Assembly: GCA_025996865.1 (NCBI GenBank)
Contig: BNTV01000027.1
Span: forward strand, 1 to 43,184
Direction of reading: 5' to 3'
Length of the DNA stretch: 43,184 bases
Origin: Bacteroidia bacterium
GTDB lineage: Bacteria > Bacteroidota > Bacteroidia > Bacteroidales > Azobacteroidaceae
Shown here: positions 35,182 to 43,080 of the stretch, in pieces
Layout of the letters: every line of letters starts with the position of its first letter
Numbering within the stretch: the stretch's first letter is position 1
The notes under the pieces: generated by a model
The model's database searches: none
Told to the model about the DNA's origin: nothing
The model's input: the letters and a program-made list of their open reading frames with translations, nothing else
Made by a program: the position numbers and the translations under genes

Positions 35182-35472
35182 ATGGAAACAACAGTTAAAG
35201 CCTATTTTGACGGAACGGCTTTTGTGCCGGTGACGCCGGTAACTACTATCCAAAAGAATACAAGTGATATGATAGAAGACTTCGTTTTGCTAAACGAAGT
35301 TTTTGCCACACGTTATGACATTTCATGGCGTGATTCGTTCAACTACCTGAAAAAACATGGCGGATTGGATTTTTACGAAAAACATTACGGTTACGAACAT
35401 ACTCAGTCATACGAAAATACGGCAGATACACTCGCACGTATCTGCAAACGAAACGGAGGAAAATTAGAATGA
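35182..35472 (+). CDS. DUF3791-type protein, probable antitoxin partner
   Basis: 96 residues. The first 25 residues (METTVKAYFDGTAFVPVTPV) resemble the short N-terminal strand region of small antitoxins. The remainder (DFVLLNEVFATRYDIS, YLKKHGGLDFYEKHYGYEHT) fits DUF3791. Its stop overlaps the start of the next gene by 4 nt (ATGA), typical of toxin-antitoxin pairs. DUF3791 genes commonly accompany DUF3990 genes. The antitoxin role is inferred from this arrangement and is not demonstrated. Confidence 0.75.
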   Translation: METTVKAYFDGTAFVPVTPVTTIQKNTSDMIEDFVLLNEVFATRYDISWRDSFNYLKKHGGLDFYEKHYGYEHTQSYENTADTLARICKRNGGKLE

Positions 35473-36143
35473 AACTTTACCACGGCAGCGATATAAGAAT
35501 AACTCAAATAGATTTAAACCGGTGCGAACCTTTCAAAGACTTTGGTAAAGGTTTTTATACCACAAGCATAAGCCGGCATGCAAACGAAAGAGCTGCAAAT
35601 ATTGCCGACGAAAATCTAACATCTCCGGTAACAACAATTTTCGATTTTGACGAAAAATTTCTTACTAATGAAGTTCTTTCCGTAAAACAATTTCTAAAAC
35701 CTTCGGAAGAATGGGTGAAATTTGTAATGCACTGCCGAGACAGAAAAATACCGCAACCACCTCATAATTATGATATTGTGGAAGGCCCTATTGCAAATGA
35801 TAAAATGAGGACGCAATTTGCCCTTTTCGAACGCGGGGCTATTGATATGAAAACTGTTCTCAAACGTATTACCTATATTGAGAATACTCACCAGATAAGT
35901 TTTCATACGCCGGCTGCTATTGCCTTATTGAAACCTGAACCGGATTATCCGCAATTAATGATAGAAACTATTATAGGCATGTTGGCGGAATATCTTGTGG
36001 AAGACCGTAACTGTTCATTTGTAGAAGCACTTGATATGGTTTATAATTCTACTACTTATGAAAAACTGATCAATCGTTCCACAACCCTTTACCGGGAATC
36101 TCCTGCATACGTTTACGAAATATTAAAAAAAGAATTAGCATAA
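35469..36143 (+). CDS. DUF3990-type putative ADP-ribosyltransferase, fused to a DUF3791-like tail
   Basis: 224 residues. LYHGSD (Tyr4-His5), GKGFYTT (26-32, Tyr30) and HQISFHT (141-147) are spaced like the three motifs of ADP-ribosyltransferase folds. DUF3990 is generally placed near that superfamily. The tail (about 163-222: MIETIIGMLAEYLVEDRNC and YRESPAYVYEILKKEL) resembles DUF3791, the same family as the preceding gene. A toxin modifying a host or phage target is therefore plausible; target and activity are unknown. It is encoded opposite to the surrounding nitrogen genes. Confidence 0.72.
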   Translation: MKLYHGSDIRITQIDLNRCEPFKDFGKGFYTTSISRHANERAANIADENLTSPVTTIFDFDEKFLTNEVLSVKQFLKPSEEWVKFVMHCRDRKIPQPPHNYDIVEGPIANDKMRTQFALFERGAIDMKTVLKRITYIENTHQISFHTPAAIALLKPEPDYPQLMIETIIGMLAEYLVEDRNCSFVEALDMVYNSTTYEKLINRSTTLYRESPAYVYEILKKELA

Positions 36144-36177
36144 AAAATACAGTAAAGGCTTCACTGCTTTTTCATCT

Positions 36178-36360
36178 TTATTCGTTTTCTAAAGTGTCAC
36201 TATCGACTTCTGATTCTTCATCATCTTCTTTTGTATAACTTGTCACCCAAGTACAAGTAGCTACTACACAGGGAAATAAAATTAATAGTTTAGGTAAAAA
36301 ACCACCTCCACTTTTCCATCCAATCAATACACACAGTCCACTGTATAAAAAAATTACCAC
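36178..36360 (-). CDS. Small two-helix membrane protein, 5' end unclear
   Basis: A 60-residue frame from a GTG, with hydrophobic segments (VIFLYSGLCVLIGW; LPKLLILFPCVVATCTWV) and an acidic tail. The frame stays open upstream for 14 more codons and continues the first membrane helix (YLAAIVACF) but meets a stop without any ATG. The true start may be non-standard, or the gene may be a decayed remnant. I do not recognise a family. Confidence 0.4.
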   Translation of the reverse strand: MVIFLYSGLCVLIGWKSGGGFLPKLLILFPCVVATCTWVTSYTKEDDEESEVDSDTLENE

Positions 36361-36488
36361 AAAACAAGCAACTATTGCTGCTAAATAGTTTATATTATTA
36401 TAGATTTCAAGTTGCTAATAATTAGCAATTTAACATTGTTGAAAATATAAATTAATTTGTGACTGGTACTTAGTAAAGAATTTATTTA

Positions 36489-36504
36489 TATCTTTGTATC
36501 TTTG
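36489..36504 (+). promoter_or_regulatory. Two adjacent -7 boxes before the VapB-like gene
   Basis: TATCTTTG occurs twice in direct succession (36489-36496 and 36497-36504), both exact matches to TAnnTTTG. The start codon follows 21 nt later. No TTTG was found at the normal -33 distance. Confidence 0.5.
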
Positions 36505-36525
36505 ATTAATAAATTTTTATAGTAT

Positions 36526-36777
36526 ATGATACGTACAGTTTTTACCCCAAATAGCAATATGGTTATTTTATCGATACCTGATAATTATATAGGAACGGAA
36601 TTGGAAATCACAATATTTCCGCTTGTAGAAATACATGCAAATAAACCGAAAAAAAAGGCGAACGCCACAATAGATGCTTCATTTGGGGCGTGGGCGGATA
36701 TGGAGAAAAGTGATGAAGAAATTTGTACTGAGATTCGAAGCAGTCGCAAATTTCGTAAAAGAGATATTTCTTTATGA
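36526..36777 (+). CDS. VapB-like antitoxin
   Basis: 83 residues. The C-terminal stretch FGAWADMEKSDEEICTEIRS followed by SRKFRKRDISL resembles the toxin-binding tail of antitoxins paired with PIN-domain VapC toxins. The N-terminal part fits a small DNA-binding strand domain. It overlaps the following toxin frame by 4 nt (ATGA). The toxin is truncated, so this is probably an orphan antitoxin. Confidence 0.7.
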   Translation: MIRTVFTPNSNMVILSIPDNYIGTELEITIFPLVEIHANKPKKKANATIDASFGAWADMEKSDEEICTEIRSSRKFRKRDISL

Positions 36778-36860
36778 TACAATATCTTTTGGACACAAAT
36801 ATTTGTGTATTTTATCTTCGTAAAATAGGTAAACCGATACATGACGAATTTGAAAAATAA
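36774..36860 (+). pseudogene. VapC toxin remnant (28 codons)
   Basis: The product starts MIQYLLDTNICVFYLRKIGK, the typical first strand and catalytic Asp (Asp7) of PIN-domain toxins. It stops after 28 residues, against about 130 normally. The stop is at the edge of the glnN terminator hairpin (36859-36886), so the rest of the gene has been lost by deletion against glnN. Confidence 0.75.
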
Positions 36861-36886
36861 AGGCTTCACCCAAAAGCGAAGCCTTT
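36859..36886 (-). terminator. glnN terminator
   Basis: AAAGGCTTC at 36859-36867 pairs with GAAGCCTTT at 36878-36886. On the minus strand the stem is followed by ATTTTTC. It lies about 27 nt past the glnN stop codon. Confidence 0.75.
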
Positions 36887-36912
36887 ACCTTGATTCACAT
36901 CAATACTGTTTC

Positions 36913-39108
36913 TTACCGGAGAAACAACAACTCCCGATACTTAGGCAACGGCCACAATTCATCATCGACAATCATTTCCAATTTATCGACATTGTAGCGG
37001 ATTTCATCGAAATAAGGCAAAACCGTATCGTGATAAGCAACCGCTTTTTCTCTCTCGTTTTCAATCTTATTCGCTACTTTCCGGGCTTCAATCACCGCTT
37101 CGACTTTCGATTTGATCGTTGCTATACGCTCGGAAATTTCTTCAATGGTTCCCAAATCATGCGCTGATAATTTGGCTGCTTTTTCCTTGTCAAAAACCTG
37201 ATAGATTTTATACACATTATCCAGCAAAGCCGATTGATATTTGGTTCCGGTCGGAATGATGTGATTCATCACCAAGTCGCCCAAAACCCGCGCTTCAATC
37301 TGGATTTTCTTCGTATAAGTTTCCCATTTTACTTCATTGCGGGCATGCAACTCCCTTTCGGTGAAAACGCCTACGTTTTCGAACATTTCAACCACTTCGG
37401 GCGTCGTGTTTGCATCAATGATGACAGGCACACTCGTTTCGCCGTCCAAACCGCGTTGGGCTGCTTCGGCTTTCCATTCGTCGCTATAACCGTTACCGTC
37501 AAAACGGATGGGTTTCGAGATTTTGATGTAGTCTTTCAATACATCGAAAATCGCTTTGTTTTTAGCCAATCCCGATTCGATTTTTTCATCTACGGTTTTC
37601 TTGAACTCAATCAATTGAGCGGCAACAATTGCATTCAAGGTAATCATGGCGGAAGAACAATTGGCGGAAGAACCTACTGCACGGAATTCGAAACGGTTAC
37701 CGGTGAAAGCGAAGGGCGAAGTACGGTTGCGGTCGGTATTGTCCAAAAGCACTTCGGGTATTTTGGCAACGCCTAATTTCATCTTTTGTTTGGAGTCGAT
37801 CACAATCGCTTCTTCGCTGGTGCTTTTTTCCAGTTTATCCAAAACGGCCGACACTTGCGTTCCCAAAAATGCGGATATAATAGCGGGAGGAGCTTCGTTA
37901 GCGCCCAAACGGTGAGCATTTTGAGCCGTCATGATAGATGCTTTCAACAAAGCATTGTATTTGTAAACCGCCATCAGGATATTCGTTATGAAAGTAATGA
38001 ATTGCAGGTTTTCTTCCGGCGTTTTACCCGGAGTTAAAAGACCTACACCCGTATCGGTTCCCAACGACCAGTTGTTATGTTTTCCCGAACCGTTGATACC
38101 GGCAAACGGTTTTTCATGCAACAGCAAACGGAACCCATGACGGCGAGCAACTTTCTTCATAATCGACATAATCAACAAGTTCTGATCAATCGACAAATTG
38201 GTTTCACCGAAAATCGGAGCCAATTCGAATTGGTTGGGCGCTACTTCATTGTGACGGGTTTTCAAAGGAATACCATATTTATATCCTTCAAATTCGATAT
38301 CTTTCATATAAGCTTGTACGCGAGTAGGAATCGAGCCGAAATAATGGTCTTCCAACTGTTGGTTTTTCGCCGATTCATGTCCCAGCAAGGTACGGCCGGT
38401 AAGCATCAAATCGGGACGGGTGGCGTACAAACCGTCGTCAACCAAGAAATATTCCTGTTCCCATCCCAAATAGGAATACACTTTCTTCACGGACGAGTCA
38501 AAATAATGGCAAACCTCTGTCGCCGCTTTATCCACTACATTTAAAGACTTCAGCAAAGGCGTTTTGTAGTCCAAAGCCTCTCCGGTGTAAGAGATGAAAA
38601 CGGTAGGAATACAAAGCGTATCATCCACAATAAAAGCGGGAGAAGAGGGATCCCATGCCGTGTAACCGCGCGCTTCGAAAGTATTGCGGATTCCTCCGCT
38701 CGGGAACGACGAGGCATCGGGTTCTTGTTGGGCAAGGAGTTTTCCCGAAAATTCTTCGATAATAGCGCTTCCCGGCGCACCGGAATATTCGATAAATGAA
38801 TCGTGCTTTTCTGCAGTTCCTTCTGTCAGAGGTTGAAACCAGTGGGTGTAATGCGTAGCGCCTCTTTCAACCGCCCACATTTTCATACCTGCGGCTACGT
38901 GATTGGCTAATCCGCGGTCTAAAGTTTCACCTTTTTCAATTACATCAATAAGCACTTCCAATGTTTCCTTAGACAAATACTTAGCCATTTGGTCTTTGTT
39001 GAAAACATACTTTCCGTAATAATCGGAGGTTAACTGTTCGGGAGCCGAAACAGCTACAGCTTTCTTTTTGTAAGCTTCTTCTACAGCTTTAAATCTTAAT
39101 TTTGACAT
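36913..39108 (-). CDS. glnN: Glutamine synthetase type III
   Basis: 731 residues, the large GSIII size. The N-terminal KYVFNKDQMAKYLSKET and the signatures FPSGGIRNTFEARGYTAWDP, EKPFAGINGSGKHNNWSLGT and NRTSPFAFTGNRFEFRAVGS are characteristic of the Bacteroidota enzyme. It forms glutamine from glutamate, ammonia and ATP, feeding the GltBD and AsnB enzymes encoded nearby. Its own promoter box is at 39175-39182. Confidence 0.98.
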   Translation of the reverse strand: MSKLRFKAVEEAYKKKAVAVSAPEQLTSDYYGKYVFNKDQMAKYLSKETLEVLIDVIEKGETLDRGLANHVAAGMKMWAVERGATHYTHWFQPLTEGTAEKHDSFIEYSGAPGSAIIEEFSGKLLAQQEPDASSFPSGGIRNTFEARGYTAWDPSSPAFIVDDTLCIPTVFISYTGEALDYKTPLLKSLNVVDKAATEVCHYFDSSVKKVYSYLGWEQEYFLVDDGLYATRPDLMLTGRTLLGHESAKNQQLEDHYFGSIPTRVQAYMKDIEFEGYKYGIPLKTRHNEVAPNQFELAPIFGETNLSIDQNLLIMSIMKKVARRHGFRLLLHEKPFAGINGSGKHNNWSLGTDTGVGLLTPGKTPEENLQFITFITNILMAVYKYNALLKASIMTAQNAHRLGANEAPPAIISAFLGTQVSAVLDKLEKSTSEEAIVIDSKQKMKLGVAKIPEVLLDNTDRNRTSPFAFTGNRFEFRAVGSSANCSSAMITLNAIVAAQLIEFKKTVDEKIESGLAKNKAIFDVLKDYIKISKPIRFDGNGYSDEWKAEAAQRGLDGETSVPVIIDANTTPEVVEMFENVGVFTERELHARNEVKWETYTKKIQIEARVLGDLVMNHIIPTGTKYQSALLDNVYKIYQVFDKEKAAKLSAHDLGTIEEISERIATIKSKVEAVIEARKVANKIENEREKAVAYHDTVLPYFDEIRYNVDKLEMIVDDELWPLPKYRELLFLR

Positions 39109-39174
39109 TTTTTGCTCGTTTTTTTAACTTTATTCCAATAATATTTTGTTTTTACTTACTCTTTTTTTGACGTG

Positions 39175-39182
39175 CAAAGATA
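39175..39182 (-). promoter_or_regulatory. Predicted -7 box of glnN
   Basis: The minus strand reads TATCTTTG (TAnnTTTG), 67 nt upstream of the glnN ATG. No clear -33 element was seen. Confidence 0.5.
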
Positions 39183-39211
39183 CACAATTTTTATAAATAT
39201 CTACCTTTGTT

Positions 39212-39919
39212 TTATAAAGTGATTCCGAATACAAAGAAAATATCTTCCGATCGTGGATTTGTAAGTATCTGGCCATAAACAGGCAACGAAAAACCATCAC
39301 TTATTTTAATATTTTTGATTGCTTTCAATCCGATACTTGCAACCGATGCTTTTTCGGCATAAAGGCTTTTGCCGGGCGTCAATCCAAGCGAAGCTTCCAA
39401 AGCTATGTCTTTGATTGCAAACGGATATTTAGCTTCAATATAAGTCGAATAAGCCCTTTTATCATCAGCGCCTTTCTTTACGTCAGCGCCTGCAAACATC
39501 GTGTTCCAAGTTAGCGAAAGCGGAAATTTTTCTACCGGAAGGGTATAGCCTACGGTAAACTCAAATAAATGATCCGTCGATTCGGAATCATGATTAAAAT
39601 ACTTGTAATTTCTTTCTCCCATCCACCAATAGTCTGTAACAGCAAGGCTTAAGCCTGCAATCGAATAACCTGCCGTGAAATCCACTTCCTTGTAATCACC
39701 GGATGTGATATCCGTACTTCCCCATGCACTCAAAGAAAATCCCGCAATCGACAATCCCGCCGCAGGCTGGATACTTGCACTTGCAGCCAATGCGCCGCGC
39801 CATACATACGAACTAACGAGGTCTCCCCCCACCGAAAAACTTAGCTCATTGTCTTGAGCTTTAACGCTAAACACCCATACTAAAACTGCCAATGTAAAAA
39901 TTAATTTTTTCATCTTCAA
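39212..39919 (-). CDS. Small outer-membrane beta-barrel (TorF-like putative porin)
   Basis: 235 residues with a signal peptide ending VKAQ, then alternating amphipathic strands (SFSVGGDLVSSYVWRG; FTAGYSIAGLSLAVTDYWWM) and a short C-terminal strand (FVFGITL). The size and the SSYVWRG motif resemble TorF-type barrels. It lies about 100 bp upstream of glnN in the same direction, so a link to ammonium or amino-acid uptake is possible but inferred. Confidence 0.75.
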   Translation of the reverse strand: MKMKKLIFTLAVLVWVFSVKAQDNELSFSVGGDLVSSYVWRGALAASASIQPAAGLSIAGFSLSAWGSTDITSGDYKEVDFTAGYSIAGLSLAVTDYWWMGERNYKYFNHDSESTDHLFEFTVGYTLPVEKFPLSLTWNTMFAGADVKKGADDKRAYSTYIEAKYPFAIKDIALEASLGLTPGKSLYAEKASVASIGLKAIKNIKISDGFSLPVYGQILTNPRSEDIFFVFGITL

Positions 39920-40106
39920 CTTGTTTTAAAAATTAATAAATTTGATAACCTACCATACAAAAAATAAAAAATAACCTAATCCAATCTTTTTTTATGATTT
40001 CTTTCACGCCGCAAAGGAAATCATTTTATTTTAATTATGCAAATCTTTATAACATTTTGTTTGTTATTTTAAAAATAGACTATCATTTTATTTAGCAATT
40101 AAATTT

Positions 40107-40733
40107 TTATCTGGCTGTTTGACAATACACAGGACGCACACATCGTCCATCACTACGGTAAAGGTCGTAGTAGTAATAATCTATTTTTCTGCTGTCGAAA
40201 TGCAAGCCGTAGGCATAAGCGCCATCGCTTTGTTCACTACTCCAATAATGTCCGTATCCGTTTTTTTCATAAAACTTGCCGTCTTCTATATTGATGCGAT
40301 AGCCTGCCGCAGGTAGAAAAATAGAATTTCCTGTTTTTATATCCTTAAATTTTAGTCCGTTAACTCCATTTAGAGTTGTCCATTCATTGCTTACTTTGCT
40401 TTTATCAAGCAAACTTGTAATCTCTGCCATTGTCGGTAAGCGCCAACCTGCAGGACTGGGGTCATTGACTTTTTCCCATTCCTCGCCTTCGGGTCTTGTA
40501 TTATCCCAATTGGTTATGGGGCTGTCTGTTGCCGACCAAGCGATATTTCTATTCCACTGGTAAAGCTTACCGGAACTTTCGGGCGAATCGGCAAAAATGC
40601 CTGCTTCTTCCACATTGCATGTAGCCCAGCGCACACCGTTTATTATTATGCCTGCATTTGTCGTATTGCTTTGTGCCGTTGCTGCACCGCTAAAGGCAAT
40701 GGTCAGCAGTACAAACAATATTTTCTTTCTCAT
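40107..40733 (-). CDS. Secreted FISUMP-domain protein
   Basis: About 208 residues from MRKKILFVLL, with a signal peptide ending ATAQ. The body (GVRWATCNV; PSPAGWRLPTMAEI; FLPAAGYR; YWSSEQSDGAYAYGLHFDS; GRCVRPV) matches the Fibrobacter succinogenes major paralogous domain. Such domains have a C-type-lectin-like look, and their role is unknown. A start at 40796 would run through the terminator hairpin at 40767-40806 and give no signal peptide at the N-terminus, so 40733 is preferred. Confidence 0.82.
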   Translation of the reverse strand: MRKKILFVLLTIAFSGAATAQSNTTNAGIIINGVRWATCNVEEAGIFADSPESSGKLYQWNRNIAWSATDSPITNWDNTRPEGEEWEKVNDPSPAGWRLPTMAEITSLLDKSKVSNEWTTLNGVNGLKFKDIKTGNSIFLPAAGYRINIEDGKFYEKNGYGHYWSSEQSDGAYAYGLHFDSRKIDYYYYDLYRSDGRCVRPVYCQTAR

Positions 40734-40766
40734 AAATGTTTCATTATTAAAAAGTGAATAACAATA

Positions 40767-40806
40767 AAACAAGGATTCGCCGGTTTTTGCGGACAAATCC
40801 TTGTTT
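40767..40806 (-). terminator. Terminator between the phosphoesterase and FISUMP genes
   Basis: AAACAAGGATT at 40767-40777 and its perfect inverted copy at 40796-40806 form an 11-bp stem with an 18-nt loop. On the minus strand it is followed by a T-rich run. It lies only 34 nt before the FISUMP start, so it may act as an attenuator for that gene. Confidence 0.7.
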
Positions 40807-40854
40807 ATTGTGTCTGTGTAATTATATTAATCCAATCGAATAAAGATTATTTGT

Positions 40855-42681
40855 TTATTTTTTTACTATCAATTGTTCGTTATAAACGCCGCCTGTTGTT
40901 GTTACGCTCACAATATAAACACCATTGTTTACACCCGAAAGTTCCACTACATTGTCACTGCCACTTTGCGTTTTTACCAACCGACCATTCAGAGCGAAAA
41001 TACGTGCATTGACGATTTTTTCTTGGCAGTTGATAGTAACATGTTCACTTGCAGGATTTTGATAGAGGGAAAGTTTGCCTGCATCTCTTGTAGCACTGAA
41101 TATGGCAGTTGCTCCATCTTCACCTCTAATCACTTTGAAGGCATCGAACAGAGTTGGTACACCTGCATCATCAACTGTCCAGGTTGAGATATTGACAGCA
41201 TCTGTTGATACACTTACGCGGCTGAAAGTAGGCTCGCCGGTTTGTCCGAAGCGGTTGAAGAATTGATAATAATCAGGAACCCGGGTTGTACTTTCGGCAG
41301 CAACCATTTGCACTTCGGTGCGGGGCTCGTATTTTTTCTTGCCTGCGGAGTTGTTCAGGAAATAAAGTACTCCTTTCTGTACATTAAATGTTCCGCCGTG
41401 TATGCCGGTCATATCTTCGCGTGTTCCGCCCGCTGTAAGTGTTTGATCTGTTACTGCGCCTTCTACTGTAGCATAAGTATTGGTTTCGCCATTTTTGCCG
41501 GCATTGATTACGCCTATAACTTCGTATATGTGGTCGTGTCCTTGAAATACGAGGTCAATGCCCATTTCCTGAAAAGCAGGAGCCATACGTTCCCGCACTG
41601 TTCTTCCATCTATATCGCTTTGATGCGAGCCACTTCCGGTGAACATATTTTTATGATAGGCAACGAATTTCCATCTCACATTGCTGTTTGCAGCTATTTG
41701 CGCTTTCATCCACGTTTCTACGGCAGAAAAATACGTTTCGCCTTTTCCGTAATCTTCCCAGTTAAGAATCATAAACAAGGCGTTGCCATACACGAAAGAA
41801 TATACCGTACCTTCCATTGCCGTTTTTGCTGCTGCTTCGCTTTGAGCGGCGTTGAACGATTTATCGGTATTAAAGTGGTGAAACATATTGCCGTTTCCGC
41901 TTGTATCATGGTTGCCTTGGACCGGAACGATGGGAAGTTTTTGCCAGGAAGCTTTCATTGTTTCAAACCATTGTTCCCATTCCCACTCGGAGTTATTGTT
42001 GCCGCTGGTTTCTACCAAGTCGCCTGTGACAAGCAGGAATTTGGCATCCGGCACATTTGCCTGTGCAGTGGCGACAGTTTTTCGGGATATTTCAAACATC
42101 TCGTCGGTATTTGATTGCGTGTCGGTGATGTAGATGAATGAAAACTCATCTTCGTTTGTTTTGGCGGTAGTAAAAGTCCCCGCGTCACTCCACAGGCCGT
42201 TCACGCCACCCACACGATACGAATAAACGGTGTTGGGGGTCAGGTTGTCAATAAGCGCTTTATTGCTTACATAACTACGTTTTTCACCTTTTCCAAAACC
42301 TGTTTTTTCAACCAGATCATTGTTGTTGTTTCCGGAACTGACATACATAATGTCGTTTACATCAACCGAAACAGCAACAATTTCACGTGCAGATGAAAAA
42401 TCGCTCGTGTTGCCTTCCTTCAATTGTAGTTTTCCACCTGTTACGCCTGCATTGGTGAACCAAGTTGCGCCAATTCGACTGCTTGGGTCGCCATTTATCG
42501 TAACATTCACATTGTAAGGATAATCCTTAGGAACCAGCAGGCTTGTATTAGGATTTCCTGCTATCACTGTACGCTGATACAACGTCCACGACGGAACGGT
42601 GTAATCACTTTCTACTTGCGCATTTATTTGCAAACTAAGACTCAACAATAATGCACCCACTAAAAACAATTTCTTTTCCAT
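40855..42681 (-). CDS. Secreted metallophosphoesterase with type IX sorting domain
   Basis: 608 residues with a signal peptide ending INAQ. A fibronectin-like N-terminal domain (about 30-170, with LTPNTVYSYRVGG) precedes a calcineurin-like catalytic domain. Metal ligands are visible in DTQ (187-189), GD (220-221), GNHD (256-259), AYHK and GHDH, as in purple acid phosphatase-like enzymes. The last 75 residues (LSLYQNPASEHVTINC to YNEQLIVKK) form a T9SS type A sorting domain, so the enzyme is exported and probably held at the cell surface. Its likely role is phosphate scavenging from organic phosphate esters. Confidence 0.93.
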   Translation of the reverse strand: MEKKLFLVGALLLSLSLQINAQVESDYTVPSWTLYQRTVIAGNPNTSLLVPKDYPYNVNVTINGDPSSRIGATWFTNAGVTGGKLQLKEGNTSDFSSAREIVAVSVDVNDIMYVSSGNNNNDLVEKTGFGKGEKRSYVSNKALIDNLTPNTVYSYRVGGVNGLWSDAGTFTTAKTNEDEFSFIYITDTQSNTDEMFEISRKTVATAQANVPDAKFLLVTGDLVETSGNNNSEWEWEQWFETMKASWQKLPIVPVQGNHDTSGNGNMFHHFNTDKSFNAAQSEAAAKTAMEGTVYSFVYGNALFMILNWEDYGKGETYFSAVETWMKAQIAANSNVRWKFVAYHKNMFTGSGSHQSDIDGRTVRERMAPAFQEMGIDLVFQGHDHIYEVIGVINAGKNGETNTYATVEGAVTDQTLTAGGTREDMTGIHGGTFNVQKGVLYFLNNSAGKKKYEPRTEVQMVAAESTTRVPDYYQFFNRFGQTGEPTFSRVSVSTDAVNISTWTVDDAGVPTLFDAFKVIRGEDGATAIFSATRDAGKLSLYQNPASEHVTINCQEKIVNARIFALNGRLVKTQSGSDNVVELSGVNNGVYIVSVTTTGGVYNEQLIVKK

Positions 42682-42715
42682 AAAATAATTAATTTAGTAA
42701 TATAAAATTCAGGAG

Positions 42716-42723
42716 CAAAAGTA
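42716..42723 (-). promoter_or_regulatory. Predicted -7 box of the metallophosphoesterase gene
   Basis: The minus strand reads TACTTTTG (TAnnTTTG), 35 nt upstream of the ATG. No -33 element is properly spaced. Confidence 0.45.
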
Positions 42724-42839
42724 GAGTCTGGAAATTACAGTTTGGTTAAAAAAACGAAACAAATTGATAAAGAAAAAATGACAAGTGCGTAACATTAGAC
42801 ATAAATTGTAACTACTCAGGTACTCTAAATAATAATTTA

Positions 42840-43080
42840 CATTTCTCTTTTGTCATGGCGGGCTTGACCCGCTATCTCCTAAATGTCGTTAATAGGCTTT
42901 TGTCGTAATTTGCAGGAATGGTGTTTAACGGCTTAGCAGGGGATTCCTCCCGTTGGTCGGAATGACCGATAACCTGTGGGGGAAGACAGTGGGAAGAGGG
43001 GGCTGAGTGGCGGCAAAGCCGCCACTCAGCCCCCTCTTCCCGCCTAATAATAAAAAACGCGCCGTCATTCCGAGACTCCA
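42840..43080. repeat. Composite palindromic element at the right end
   Basis: Arms 42991-43014 and 43018-43041 are a perfect 24-bp inverted repeat around an AAA loop. Flanking copies of CGGAATGAC (42958-42966) and GTCATTCCG (43063-43071) face each other. The centre GGCGGC-AAA-GCCGCC parallels GGCGGC-GAA-GCCGCC in the 550-726 element. No gene is visible from 42682 to the window end. Confidence 0.85.

Noticed and set aside
36144..36177. Possible terminator after the DUF3990 gene
   Set aside because: Only a 4-bp stem (CAGT/ACTG) is visible; too weak to call.
39995..40021. Hairpin between the FISUMP and porin genes
   Set aside because: The T run follows it only on the plus strand, where no gene ends, so it is not a convincing terminator for the minus-strand FISUMP gene.
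40734..40796. Longer N-terminus for the FISUMP protein
   Set aside because: It passes through a terminator hairpin and puts 21 residues before an otherwise normal signal peptide.
41242..42114. Plus-strand 290-residue frame opposite the metallophosphoesterase
   Set aside because: It lies entirely within a gene with intact catalytic motifs and shows no recognisable domain.
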